This document shows positions 11,700 through 23,005 of a DNA stretch of 64,000 nucleotides, in pieces. The position numbers and the translations under genes were made by a program. Position 1 is the first letter of the stretch, and each line of letters opens with the position of its first letter. The notes below the pieces were generated by a model. The model was given only the letters and a program-made list of their open reading frames with translations. It was not told where the DNA came from and ran no database searches. The DNA lies in assembly GCA_003508835.1 (NCBI GenBank), contig PUFA01000116.1:2666001-2730000 (forward strand), given 5' to 3'. The stretch comes from Eonycteris spelaea. Its lineage: Eukaryota; Chordata; Mammalia; Chiroptera; Pteropodidae.

Positions 11700-12935
11700 A
11701 CCTGACAAATTCTCTGACCTCATTTCCCATGTCCTAGTTTTTCAGTATTGGATATAATACTTCAGGTGTGGTTTAACTGATGCTGTAGACTCCTGTAATC
11801 TGGATACTTGATTAAAGTAACAGAGTATTTTGTTTTGTATTTTGGTAGTCACATCACACTGATGATACCTCATTCTGACTTTGGAATAAATTCTAACGTG
11901 CTGCTGTTTGCATCCCTTCTTTATTAACAACTCATAACCATCTCTCATGCCCCTTTACCCTACTTCTCTGTTTCTGAATGCAGTCTTGACAGAGTTGGAA
12001 GGTCTGGAAGAGGATGGATGGGCAGTCCAAAGAAATTCTGTGTGTGGGGGGGGGGGGGGGTGGGGGGTTGAGTGGCTTCTACACGTGGCAGCCTGGATCT
12101 CACATTCTGGGACAAACCAGTGATAGAATTGACCTTCTGTGGAAAATAGCCCATCATTAGAAAAAAACCCAAGCTGACATTTGCATGTTATCGCATTCCC
12201 TTTAGAGTTCCTACCCTATAGTGAACAGTCCCTGAGAAGTCATCAGGGTCTTTGTGGAAGACTACGAGGTAGTCTGAGTCCTTCAAAGGCCGGGGCAGGG
12301 AAGCTTGGGCAGTGGCTCTCCAGACCATGTTAGTATCAATAATGAATTTCTCCTAATATTGACCCTGAATTATAAGCAGGTTGGAGCACGGTCAACACAA
12401 AACCAATACATACATTTAGAAAGGAGAAAAATGCTCCTAGCAAGGACGATTGGCTGTTTCACATCATTGTTTTCCTTTCTCTCACCAGATTCCTCATTTA
12501 TTTTCCTCTTGATCTCATTTTCTTTTCGACATTTGTAATTTGCATTGACGTGCACAATTAAAATGTAACAAGAATTAAATGTGATTATTGTAATGCTTTC
12601 TATACTAGAAATATACACTATAGATGGTCTACAATGGGGGTAATTTGTATGTGGCTAATTGGGAGTAGACAGGATCATTCTTAACAATTTTCTCTGAATG
12701 GTTTTCTTTCTCCAGAAGGGTTTACGAGTTCTCTTTGATCTGACTTCCCTTCCCACATCTGTATTACACCTCTGTGCATAGTAGGCCTTCATAAACATTT
12801 ATTAAACAAATCTGTCTTAGTCCTTCTTTATTTGGCCCATTGCTCCCCTTTATTTGGCTTGCAAGTTCTGAAATACAGAAGTCTAAGAAAATACAAACAT
12901 TGCATAAAAATGTTAATCTTTATAAAATTCTATAG
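11700..12935. other. Intronic sequence with G-tract 12046-12067
   Basis: No exon or confident repeat is seen. A run of 15 G (12046-12060), one T and 6 more G is likely polymorphic and error-prone. Around 12763-12812 the text gtgcatagtaggccttcata followed by aacatttattaaac resembles the 3' end of a MIR or L2, too short to call. Confidence 0.5.
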
Positions 12936-12939
12936 GTAG

Positions 12940-13038
12940 ATAATATTATTATTCTCATCTTATGAAGAAACCGAATAAGAAAAGTTAAGTAACTTCCCAA
13001 AGTCGCACAGCTAATAAACAGCAGAGGCTGCATAATTT
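12940..13038 (-). repeat. MIR SINE fragment
   Basis: Read on the plus strand, tattattctcatcttatgaa, then gaaaagttaagtaacttccc and gtcgcacagctaataaacag, is the reverse complement of the MIR core. This is the usual 'fraction of the MIR in antisense' pattern. Confidence 0.75.
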
Positions 13039-13744
13039 TTTGTCACTGGTCCCAGCGGGGTACATAATGGAGACTCACTAATTGGTTAAATGAATGAATA
13101 AAATGACTCTACGAAATTCTATTTTATAATTAACTCTTATATCAAGGACCTTAGGAAACAGGCTAGCTTCTGTGCAATACAGTGAGCTGACCAAAATATC
13201 TCTCAAATAATAACAGAAAATAATATTATTATTTTTCCAGGCATTGTCCTTGCTATGAAACTTCACTGCTAATGAGCTAATGACGCTGAGGCTATCTGGA
13301 TCATGAGGAGTTTAACAGGCTGCAAATAACAGACTGAGGCCAGATTAAGAACGTCCTGGAATGAAGGCTAATGGCATCTGCCATAAAAAGGGCTATTACA
13401 ATTGGAAATACCCTAATGCCCATGACGTCCCTCTTTAATTCATTAGTTATTATGAAAGAATAAAGTTATTCTATACCAGAGTAATGTATTATAGATAATA
13501 TATGTATATATATGTGTATGTGAGTATAGATATGCATATTAGTACACACATACTAGCATATTAAAAACTGTCTTAGTTAAATTACCTTACTATTTAGTAC
13601 AAAATAACCATTCAATATTTGCTACACATAGTGAAATCTATAAAGGCTCAAGTATAAGTTTGTGCCTTTGTGTATGTTTATGATGCAAGATAAAAATAAA
13701 GTTTACAAACCCCGAAAAAAGAATCTAAATCTCTAAGGTGATCT
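13039..13744. other. AT-rich intronic sequence
   Basis: No feature is recognised apart from an imperfect TATA/TATG simple repeat at 13495-13530. Confidence 0.5.
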
Positions 13745-14275
13745 GTTTAATTCAGACTGCAAATAGTTACTGAGCAGCTACTAAGCGGTAGGCACAAAGA
13801 ATTTACACACATGAATGAGGCATGGTATTTAGCCTCATGAAGCTTTCAGTTTGAGAGAGAAGACACATACATAGGCAAATATTATGGGCAAGACACAAAA
13901 TAACTCTATGGTAAATGTAATTTGCTTTGGGAGCCGAGTGAAGCAAACTTTTAGCTATGGGCTTTTACTAGACGCTGGGGGTGTGGTCAAAGGAAGGGAG
14001 TTTCCTCAAGAAGGGAGATCTTCCGCAGGAAATAATGCTTCACCAGCAGATGAGTGATGGGGCATATTAGTAGAAGGCAGAAGGGCCAGCCATGAGACAG
14101 CACAGATGTGCTCAGAATGGTCACGATGTAGAGTGAGGTAAAGCTGGGGAGCGGAGGAGAGGAGAGGTTGGAACTCTCCAGACAGTGATTGAAGGGGTTT
14201 GGCTTTAATCATGGAGGTAACTGGGAGCTTCTGAAGGTGTGTGAACAGGACATTCAAAAGTGTGGCCCTTTTATA
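13745..14275 (-). repeat. L2 LINE 3' region
   Basis: The plus strand shows the antisense L2 signature. It has ctgagcagctactaagcgg, catgaagctttcagtttgag, then aggaagggagtttcctcaag, gaaggcagaagggccag and gctttaatcatggaggtaac. The copy is old and interrupted by small indels. Confidence 0.65.
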
Positions 14276-14289
14276 CTGGGACATAAATT

Positions 14290-14668
14290 GTTAGTTGCCT
14301 CCCAAGGCTCATTCCTGCCTTCTTTGGTAACAGAACCCCATTTTTAGTGAGGCACGTTCATGCCCAGTTGAAGGCTACATGACCCAGCCATCTTTGCAGG
14401 TAGATGTGGTCATGCAACTGAGTTCCAGCTAATGATATGAAAATGGGAGAAGTATGTAAATTCATTTTCAGAGGGAGAAGTCGTGCTTTCTTTACGCTTT
14501 TCTACCTTCTACCTGGAAAGTGAATGTAATGGCTGGGGCTCTAGAAGCCTTCCTGGATCCTGAGGATGTGGTCAAACCCTCAAAATGGCAGAGTAGATTG
14601 GTGGGAGGAGCATGAGATTCTTTTACAAAAAGTGAAATAAACTTTCTTTTTGCCTAAGCCACTCTTTA
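14290..14668 (+). mobile_element. Ancient MaLR/LTR-like repeat
   Basis: Hallmarks are gtagatgtggtcatgcaactg followed by gttccagctaatgatatg, then gaatgtaatggctggggctc and aagtgaaataaactttcttt ahead of taagcc, the polyadenylation region of MLT-like LTRs. The subfamily cannot be named from memory and the edges are approximate. Confidence 0.45.
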
Positions 14669-14706
14669 TTTATTTTTATTATGTGCAGTTCAACCTAACC
14701 CCAAAT

Positions 14707-14872
14707 CAGTGGCTGTCAATCCTGGCTACACACTTGAAATCTCCAGAGTTTGCAAAACCAGGGTGGCCAGACCTGATCCATGGAGATTTTGATTTAATTA
14801 CTCTGAGGCAGGGCCTGCCGACCAGTAATTTTTAATGCTTCATAAGTCATTCTAATATATATGAAGCCAGAC
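14707..14872 (+). mobile_element. MER5A-like hAT-Charlie MITE
   Basis: cagtggctgtcaatcctggc followed by tacacacttgaaatctcc is the MER5A left half. The mirrored right half (taatttttaatgcttcataa and gtcattctaatatatatgaa) follows after the internal gattttgatttaattactc. Confidence 0.75.
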
Positions 14873-14879
14873 AGAGACA

Positions 14880-16788
14880 ATCATGGTTATAAAGTTGTAG
14901 GATGGGGGCAGCTTCCAGGTTGGAAGTGATTGTGGAAGGCTGATGCTCAAAATTTAGACTTAGAACTCAGAGAAAGGCGTCGTAACAGAGGGTCACGCGT
15001 CTGTGAGTGGCACTGAGAGGTGGTTGGTGTGGTATGAAAAGTGTGATGAGTGTCAGGTGTGATGGATTTGATCTTTCAGTGGGACAGAGTAAACAAACAA
15101 ACGGGCTGTGTCATGTGTGGCATTCCCCATGACCCACAACTGTGACATGCTTCAAAACTGCTTCATTGGATTTTGCTTTAAACTTAAAGCCATGCCTTTT
15201 AATGTGATCCTTTTTACATTACTGATTTTTAGGGAGAATGCGATTTTTGTCTAGAAAATATAATAGATACCCCTCTTTTTAAAGCATGTTGGGGGAAGCA
15301 GTGCTGGTGGGAAATGAACTGTGCTTTCTCGGCAAGCTCCCTTGGGTCTTAGTTCCATTTTTTCTCAAGATCGCTAACTAATCTATTCTGTTCAAGTCCA
15401 TTTAGCATTCCGTTAGTAGGTTGTATCTATTTCGGGAACCTGCAGCATCCTCTGAACATTTGACAGGCTCATACCTGATTAATCCCTCTCCCTTTGCTGT
15501 CATCAATATTATTTAGGGGCAGTGGTCAAACCATATTGACACTTTGCTGACATCTTCTCCGGTGCCCAATTATCTTCCTGTCATGATACAATCCATGAGG
15601 TGACAGGAGGATTCTATCCTGTGCCAAGTAAGTTGGCACCAAAATATCGCTGAGACAGATCATAATATGTCACTTTTATGCTTCCTCTGAAACCAGGAGA
15701 CATTTCCCTACCCCCACGGCCAATGGGCCTTTTGTATCCTTGGCTGTCTAGCACCCACTGGGTGAGCCTCCATGGCACTCCCTATTTTATGCCCTGAGGT
15801 GACTCTCTAATGAGAGGGCAGAAGCCGTTGCCTTCGGCTCTTGGCCCTCACCCACCTATTGAAAAGTAGTTGCCCTTCTAAATGAGCTGAGCTGCTAGAC
15901 TTTCAGGAAATATCCCATTTAGATGCAGCTTTACAGTAGAGAAAATCTGGCCAGAGAACTTCAGCAGAGTAAATATAAGGAGGACAATGCATGGGGCTGT
16001 GGAAGCTTTCTGAAATCTGAAATCTGCTCTGAGTCCGAAACACATGCTTTGGGGCTAAACAGAGTAAAAATAAAAAGTTCCTTTTCTTTCTTCTTTTGTT
16101 TTTGTAACAAACTTTAACCTAAGGAAGATAGATGTCATTAGATCAAGAAGACATATCCATTAATGTACCTCAGAGGGAAATGTATCAATAGCTACCCATT
16201 TTACTATCTTAATACACACATGCCCTTGAATAGCAACGAGGTTCTGGTCAGTTCAGCAACTCGAAGAGAATGCCTCTTGCTCGATATCAGTAGTCTTCAT
16301 TCTATCACATTCCTACGACACACATGACTCAGACCACTGTCCTCCATCCTGAGTTACCCTGGGATGTAAAGGGACTGCTATTCTAAGCGGGATCCCAGAA
16401 GGATTGAAAACACAAACATGAGTTCCACAGAATTCAGATCAATGAGAACACACACGTTTTGCACGTGACCATGTGGCTAACGGCAGGGACATTCTCAGTT
16501 TCCCTATGTTAAATGAGAGACAGCCCCCCCCGCCCCCCAGTTTTCCTAGAAACTCATCCCAACACTGGGATGTCTTTTTGATGTTGAAATTATCCATCTG
16601 CTTTTTCTTAAGAGGACAATTTAATATTACTTTATTATGCCTTAAAAAAGGATCCTTGGCTTCTCTTTCCCTCATGAGGAGACATTGTGAAATAAAACTG
16701 GGCTGATGTGTCACTGCACACATTAGGGCAGACTGCTGGCACAGAGACTGAACCTGGACTTGGGAAAACATACCCAACAAACCCAAGT
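14880..16788. other. Intronic sequence, mostly unique; possible conserved non-coding segment
   Basis: No transposon is recognised. The stretch 15340-15700 is unbroken unique sequence with a balanced base composition. The 163-codon minus-strand open frame at 16439-16930 has no family motif and depends on a G/C homopolymer for continuity. Confidence 0.45.
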
Positions 16789-16824
16789 GCCTAGAACAGA
16801 CTATTGTGATGGTCTGTTCTAGGC
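16789..16824. other. Perfect 13-bp inverted repeat, 10-base loop
   Basis: Arm gcctagaacagac (16789-16801) is exactly complementary to gtctgttctaggc (16812-16824). No extension of the stem beyond the arms is convincing, so it is shorter than a typical microRNA precursor. Confidence 0.85.
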
Positions 16825-17304
16825 CCAATGGTGATCGACACAGCTCTTTCTCTGTCTTAAGCTGTCGTAAATGTAAATTTTCTCTTGAAAAGAAATTAAT
16901 ATATATGCTATCAATACGCCTGAGAAGCAAGCAACCCTCCTGAGGGAACTGAGGTAGGGCTTTGGACTGGGAGGAAGAACTTCCTGTTCCTCTGGGCTCT
17001 GGAGGAGTTTCCGGCTTAGATTCGAATGCTCAGGGATGCCTGAGGGACATCACTAGTGAGAGCAGGGCTGGCGCCCAGGGGAAGGGTTGCTGGGAGCAAG
17101 ACAGGGACTTGGGGACCAGAGTCCTCCCCAGAGTGGTCTCAAGAGTGACAGAAAGAGGGGGTGTGCAGGGGCTGCGAGGGGAGTGGGGGGGATGGGGAGC
17201 TGGTGGTTAGTGGTGTTTGCTGCAAGACTGAAAGCTTCTGAAGACGAGGGTGGGAGAGCCGCACAACAAAACGCACGTGTTTCCTGCCCCTGAACCGCAC
17301 ATTT

Positions 17305-17357
17305 AAAGATGGCAAGATGGTAAAATTTTTGTTACATGTATTTTATCACAATAAAAA
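17305..17357 (+). repeat. L1 3' terminal fragment
   Basis: gatggtaaaatttttgttac, then attttatcacaataaaaaac, is the extreme 3' end of an L1M element with its A-rich tail. The preceding GC-rich segment 16962-17290 is not L1-like. It holds a second G-quadruplex-like cluster near 17177-17197. Confidence 0.6.
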
Positions 17358-17419
17358 ACTGGAAAAATGCAATTGTACTGTATATAGTGTAAATGTTAAA
17401 AATTTTACAGAGTTTATGT

Positions 17420-17680
17420 CTTGCTGTGTAGCATCTAAGCATGAATCTAGACTTTGCCCACCTTGGGTTTGAATCCCGGCTCTTCCACTTCTTACCTTTG
17501 TGACCTGGGGAAAGTAATGACCTCTCTGGGGCTAAATTTCTTCATGTGTAAAATGAAGACAAAAGAGTACCTTCAATAAAGGGTCAATGTGATGTTTAAA
17601 TGACATGATACATTTAAACACCTGGAGCAATGTCTGGCAGGTAATTAACACTCAGTGCATGTTCACTATTATTACTTAAA
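17420..17680 (+). repeat. MIR SINE
   Basis: MIR head and core are visible: gcatctaagcatgaatctag, gggtttgaatcccggctctt (the tRNA B-box region), ttgtgacctggggaaagtaa, ttcttcatgtgtaaaatgaa and a tail ending in aattaacactcagtgcatg. The copy is near full length. Confidence 0.88.
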
Positions 17681-17689
17681 CAACATGAT

Positions 17690-18714
17690 GAGAATGCACA
17701 TGTGAGCATTTCATTTTGAACAAAAGTGAGCACTTTTCATGGGAAAACGTTAAGATTAGATGAAATTCTCCATAAACAATGGAAAAATATATAATGATTA
17801 TTTTTCAAAATATTCAAAAATATTTAGCAGGTAGTTGAGGGATAGTGAGCTGACCCAACCGAACGTAACTTTCTGGCTCGCAAACCCTGCAGAGGTTCTA
17901 CAGCCTGTAAACTGTGGTCTTGGATTATTTCTAGCCCAGGAAGAAAAGCCCTGTAGACAGCGAATTCCATCTGGGGGTCAGCGGAACAGGGCACGACGGG
18001 AGAGCGTTTGACTAGCCTAATGGTGAGGTGGAGCTGCCCCCTCACGGTGACGCAGGGACTCTGCTGACAGGCTCTCGCCTCACTGATTCCCCTCACGTAC
18101 CTGCTCTTCTTGGCCAGGACACAAGTCTCCACAAAGTCTACAAGTACAATGAGAGAAGGGCACTCAAGCAGTGAACGGGCATGCCTTCACGAGTAATTCC
18201 ATTTTGGAATTGCCAATTTCAGATGTGATGATATAGCTCATTGAGTTGGGCGACAGGAGACCAGGAATTACCCAGTGGCGGACACTTAGTTGAGACCAAG
18301 GCTCGCTTAATTAGGATTCTGGCCCTGTAGGTGGGAATATTTACTAGTTCTGTGAATAGTAAGTCGTAAATGTTAAATTACATTCAATATCAGAAATAAC
18401 TGCGAAAAACTTCTCACAGCATAGATAATCAGGCAATTACTGAGATGGTTAGAGTTCTCGTAGGCCATTGCTACTTTGCCATGAGACCTAGCCACGCTCT
18501 AAGCTACAATCTCATTAATCCCTGCTTCGTTTCTGTGTATTTTTACTCTAGTAAATACGAATAGCTGCTTAGAATTCTTTAAAAAAGTAACATACAACAT
18601 ACGGTCTATTGTTTAAGCTTTAAATTTAAAACCTATAGATAGTAGTGAAAATATTAAATTCATGAATCATTACAAAGATAAAATAACATTAGTAATCTTC
18701 CTTGATAATTATAG
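17690..18714. other. Intronic sequence, no feature recognised
   Basis: A 102-codon minus-strand open frame covers 17824-18132 and no protein family is recognised. The remainder is AT-rich unique sequence. Confidence 0.5.
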
Positions 18715-18862
18715 GAAAACACTGGACTGGAAGTTTGGAAACCTGGATCTTATTAGTCTTCTCTTTGCTTCTCATTTTTTGGTAAGTAATTTAATTTTTG
18801 AAAATTAGTTTAAATTTTCCTGGGTCCCAATTTACACATCTGTAATTTAAGAAATTTTCAAC
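18715..18862 (+). repeat. Degraded MIR SINE
   Basis: gactggaagtttggaaacct, then ggatcttattagtc and tgggtcccaatttacacatc followed by tgtaatttaag, follows the MIR order with heavy A/T decay. Confidence 0.6.
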
Positions 18863-18969
18863 GATTTTAGCTAGAGTTCCACTCAGAATTAAATAATAAA
18901 AACATACCCTACTGTAATTTTAAACACTCATTTACAACAGCACTCTGCCAAATCTTTACATGAATCGAG

Positions 18970-19085
18970 AAGGACCATCTATCTGTATTTGCTGATATGA
19001 AAACTTAGGGGAGTCCGATGCCCTGACGTAGGTCACAGGTAGGGGAAATGGCATAGGAGAACTTTGTATCCATTTAGGTCTCAGC
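18970..19085 (-). repeat. MIR SINE fragment
   Basis: atgaaaacttaggggagtcc followed by gacgtaggtcacaggtaggg and ttaggtctcag is the reverse complement of a MIR core. Confidence 0.6.
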
Positions 19086-19694
19086 CCGTTTTATTCAAGT
19101 GATTTGCTGTGATTAAAGTAAGATTATTAGAAAAAATAATTTTCTTAGCTGGACAGAGTCTAAAAGCATGAGATTCCATAGAACCTTTATCTTTACACAT
19201 CACAACAAGTGTGGTTTCACATATGTGGATTTCACTTGGATTTCTGCACCAGATTTTCCTATTCCTGCATCTCTCTCAGCTCTTCTCTGTGGCAGAGCAG
19301 AAGTAACTGAATACCAGTAACCACGGGAACACACACTCTAGGTTGCGGGGACAGCAAACCAGCTGGAAGTGCTCCCTACTTCTCCTAGTCAGGGCGGCCG
19401 CACTCAAAGTCTTCTTCCGAAAGGGGCCCTGGATTCTTCCCTGTGTGAGGACTCCCAGACAATGCTTGTGAATAGCCAGCCCCTATGCCCAGTGCCCTGA
19501 GAGCCTGATTTTTTCCCCCACTGACAGAGCTGCTCTCCTTCTTGCCCTATGGGAAGTGAGAAAAGCAAGGGACATTGAAACACACATCCTTGATATAGTC
19601 AGCACACAAGAGCCTGGCCCTAGCACTTCTCCCTGTGGGTTGATGGGGTTGGGAAACCCGATGGGGCCCTGAGTCAATGCTGAGCAGACAAATG

Positions 19695-19765
19695 GATCTG
19701 AGAGTGCCTTGGAACTTGCTTAAGGACACACAACGAGTAAAAAGTGTCAACAGGAACATAAGCTA
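19695..19765 (-). repeat. MIR-like fragment
   Basis: cttgcttaaggacacacaac followed by gagtaaaaagtgtcaacagg resembles the antisense MIR core (a 'cttgcctaaggtcacacagc' type string). It is short, so the call is moderate. Confidence 0.5.
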
Positions 19766-19789
19766 GGGCAGGGGTTCTCATTATTATCA

Positions 19790-19905
19790 TCCACCATTTT
19801 ATCCTGTTCCTAGAAGAGTCCCTGGCACATAAGACTTCATTCGATATTTGTTGAGAAATGACTGACAGAATGAATGACTGAATGACTGACTGAATGAATG
19901 AAGCA
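19790..19905 (+). repeat. L2 3' end with GAAT/GACT tail
   Basis: cctgttcctagaagagtccc, tggcacataagacttcattc and gatatttgttgagaaatgac lead into degenerate tandem GAATGACT units (19858-19903). This is the L2 3' terminus and its short tandem tail. Confidence 0.7.
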
Positions 19906-20198
19906 TTAACTTCAAAGCCTGTGTCCTTTTGGTTCCGTTCTCTTGGCTTCTGGTCTTTGTGTAGCGTGTGAATGTGTGTGTGCATACAGGTACATCTTTC
20001 AAACAAACTGAAAAACTAGATGCCATAATTTTTCCCTTCACGATAAACCACAATGAAAGAATAATGATATGTACACCCCCCGTCAAGAGAGGAAGTCGAA
20101 GCCACTGAAATATATAGCTTTGGTAATTCATTTCATTTTATTTTTTAATGGCTTTTTCAATGTAGGTAGGTATCCTACCTAAAAATTATATCATTGTC
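19906..20198. other. Intronic sequence, includes a small palindrome
   Basis: No repeat is recognised. A perfect 8-bp inverted repeat taggtagg/cctaccta with a 3-base spacer lies at 20163-20181. Confidence 0.5.
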
Positions 20199-20220
20199 CA
20201 TTAAGAATTAGTTTTTAAGA

Positions 20221-22000
20221 GGCAGGTAAAGATGGTGGACTAGGTAAATGCAGGGTTCGCTTCCTCTCATTACTGCATTAAAATTACACGTTATAAAACA
20301 GTTAACTTGGAGAACCACCTAAAGTCTCTGCTGAACATGTCACATACAAATAAAGATATAGAGAAAAGGCCACATCGAGACTGCATGGCGTCTGAGCGCC
20401 GGGAGGGGTAGTGGCTGCAGAGGCCCCTGAAGGAGCAAGTGGCCCGGGCCCCACACAGAGGCTCACCAGCCCAAGGTTCCAGCGCTGGGCAGAGGCGTTC
20501 CCATAGAATCTGACTGTAAATCAGCAAAAATACTGACCGTCCGGGTGAGATGGAACCTGAAAACCCAGACGTCCCTCAAAGGGCCCACACGGACTCACCT
20601 ATCCGCAGACAGTCACCCTGGGCTCCCGCAGAGGGTCAGTAGCTTGGGAGGCTCCAGAGACACATGAGAAAGACTGAGCTGTGTGGTGCTGAGCTGTGTA
20701 GTGCCGGGGTGAGGGCTGGAGGGCCAGCCGCCATTGTTCCCTGGGACCGTCTCCAGACAAGCGCTATCTTGTCTATTGAACTCTCCCTCCTCACGGCCAG
20801 CTCTGAAGCTGCTCTGGCCCAGCGCGATTGGCTGGCTCCACCTCGTGACTCCCTGAGACCCCCGCCCTGCCCACGAGCAAACTGCCTGGAGCGAACTGAC
20901 TGCCTGGCAACAAGCCCCACCCAGCATTCCACACAGGTGGCGCATTCCACAGCAATCCACTGGTCTCGGCTCCCACCCCTCTCTCTACTTGGTGACTCCT
21001 TGAGACCTTGCCCACCTGCTCACTAATTACTGCAGGCATATTTGTGACTGGGTAACCAGTTCCACTCAGCCATCTCGGCAGGAGGCTCTTTTAGCAACAA
21101 TCAATAGGCCTCTGCCCATGCACCTCTGGAGACAATCCCAGTGATGGGCAAACAGCCCCAGCCCAACTGTAGCATTTCCTGAACAAATCTTGGATGACTG
21201 TGGGCCCAGAGAGGGCAGTGGCTGGCCTTACTGCAGAAGGCCATAGGTTTATTTAGCCCTGGCACCAAACCGAACCTGCATGGGTCAGGTGAAATCTGCT
21301 TGCTTTACCCCGGTGACTCCCTGGGTCCCCACCCCATCCAACTTGTGTACCACCCAAAGGCACTTTCAGCTGCTGAGCCTTACAGGCAACCAGCAGGCAG
21401 CCTTGGGCTTTGGGGATCCCTAGAACATTTGCTAAGCTGCCTCTAGCCTGGTACTGGTGACAATCGGCCTTTGGTTTACAGAATGGTCTCTCCCACTTGC
21501 CTCCAGGTCCAGCATGGGCAGAGACCACCTGCGATCACTTTGTATCTCCTACCAGGTAGCCCCTAGCAGCCAAATGCAGCAGCTTACCTTGGCTGGCCTG
21601 GGAGCCTCTCCTAAGGAGACCCAGAACCAACACACCTGGAGGCTAGTGTTAGACCACAATCAAGCACCACCTGACTAGCTCCACAAGTGGCATACCCAAA
21701 GGGTGATATCAATAAGTACAAGAGCCTTCTGGGCCAAATCCATTCCATAGGGTCAGCCCCTGCATAGTAGCTCATACCCTGTGGGTGTGGCCAACCCCAC
21801 AGCCAGTCAACTCCAGAGTCATCTCATCCACTGACATACTAAGAGCAATCAAAGCTTCACAACAGGAGAACACACAAGGAACACTCCCAGAGCTCCCAGC
21901 ACAGGTGATCGGGGGACTGTGCCACTGGGCCACACAGGATGCCTACCGTATAAGGCCGTGTGGCCAAGACTAGGATATGTAACAAATCTACCAAATACAT
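20221..22000 (+). promoter_or_regulatory. L1 5' UTR (internal promoter region, relic)
   Basis: This 1.8-kb GC-rich leader precedes ORF1. It explains the cluster of overlapping open frames on both strands at 20291-22145, which have no protein homology that I can recognise. It would once have carried the L1 promoter. Activity today cannot be judged from sequence. Confidence 0.65.
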
Positions 22001-22029
22001 AGAAATGAACACAGAAAGGCAACAAATGA

Positions 22030-22839
22030 GAAAACAAAGACATGCTGCAAATGAAACAAGAGAAGAAACCTCCAGAAAAAGAACTGGTGGCAAGCAACCT
22101 ACCAGAGACAGAGTTCACAACGCTGGTTATGAGGATGCTGAATGAACTTAGGGGAGAATAGATGATCTCAGTGAGAACTTCAACAGAGAGACAGTAGGCA
22201 GAAACAAGGACATAGAAACCATAACAAAGAACCAGTCGGAAATGAAGAATACAATAATTAAAATGAAAAATACACTAGAAGGAATCGACAGTAGATTAGA
22301 GGAAGCACAGAGGAGCTAATCAGTGACTTGGAAGGCAAGGGAGCGGAAAACACCTAATTAGAACAGCAGAAGAAAAAAGAATTAAAACAATGAGGAACGT
22401 TTAAGAAACCTCTGGGACAACATCGAGCATAGCAACATCTGCATCATAGGGGTACCAGAAAGAGAAGAGAGACAAAAGAATTGAGAATCTATTCGAAGAA
22501 ATGACAGAAAACTTCCCTAACCTGGCAAAAAATAAAAAAATTAAAAAAAATAGACATACAAGTAAGTCCAGGAAGCATAAAGAGTCTCAAACAAGAGGAA
22601 CCCAAACAGGGCCATCCACAGCAAGAGATATAATTAAAATGCCAAAGGTTAAAGACAAAGAGAGACTCCTAAAAGCAGCAAGAGAAAGGCAGTTAGTTAT
22701 TTACAAAGGTATGCCCATAAGAATGTCAACTGATTTCTCAACAGAAACTCTGCAAGCCAGAAGGGATTGGCACAAAATATTCAAAGTGGTGAAAAACAAG
22801 GATCTACAATCAAGATTACTCTACCAAGCAAAACTATAA
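22030..22839 (+). pseudogene. L1 ORF1p (RNA-binding chaperone) pseudogene
   Basis: ORF1p is the trimeric nucleic-acid chaperone of the L1 particle. The 22190-22310 segment still encodes coiled-coil-like sequence (NQSEMKNTI, then LEGIDSRLEEAQ) and ends in a stop. The intact stretch 22501-22839 (112 codons) is the C-terminal half. It reads ENFPNLAK, then KMPKVKDKERLLKAARERQ, then STETLQARRDWHKIFKV, and ends LYQAKL. That covers the end of the RRM-like domain and the C-terminal domain. Between them are several stops and frameshifts, so no full protein can be made. The motif order and the position just ahead of ORF2 make the assignment secure. Confidence 0.9.
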
Positions 22840-23005
22840 TTCAGAATAGAAGACAGATAGCTTTCTAGGCAAAAAAGAAAAACTAAAGAAGTTCATCAAC
22901 ACCTAACCAGTATTACAAGAAATGTAGAGGAATGAAGAAGGAGGAAAAGAAGGAGAAGTAGGCATAAAGGGAAGAGGAGAGCAACAAGAAAAAAAAATTA
23001 CAAAT

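Noticed and set aside
11471..11757. Leu/Pro/Ser-rich open frames
   Set aside because: They translate the polypyrimidine simple repeat.
16789..16824. MicroRNA precursor
   Set aside because: The stem is only 13 bp with a 10-base loop and does not extend. A microRNA hairpin needs roughly 22 paired positions per arm.
16439..16930. 163-codon minus-strand open frame
   Set aside because: No family motif, a poly-Gly run from a C/G homopolymer, no splice context, and it contains the 13-bp hairpin. Most likely a chance frame.
20291..22145. Overlapping open frames on both strands in GC-rich sequence, suggesting a CpG-island gene
   Set aside because: The segment is the 5' UTR of the full-length L1, bounded by the L1 start and ORF1.
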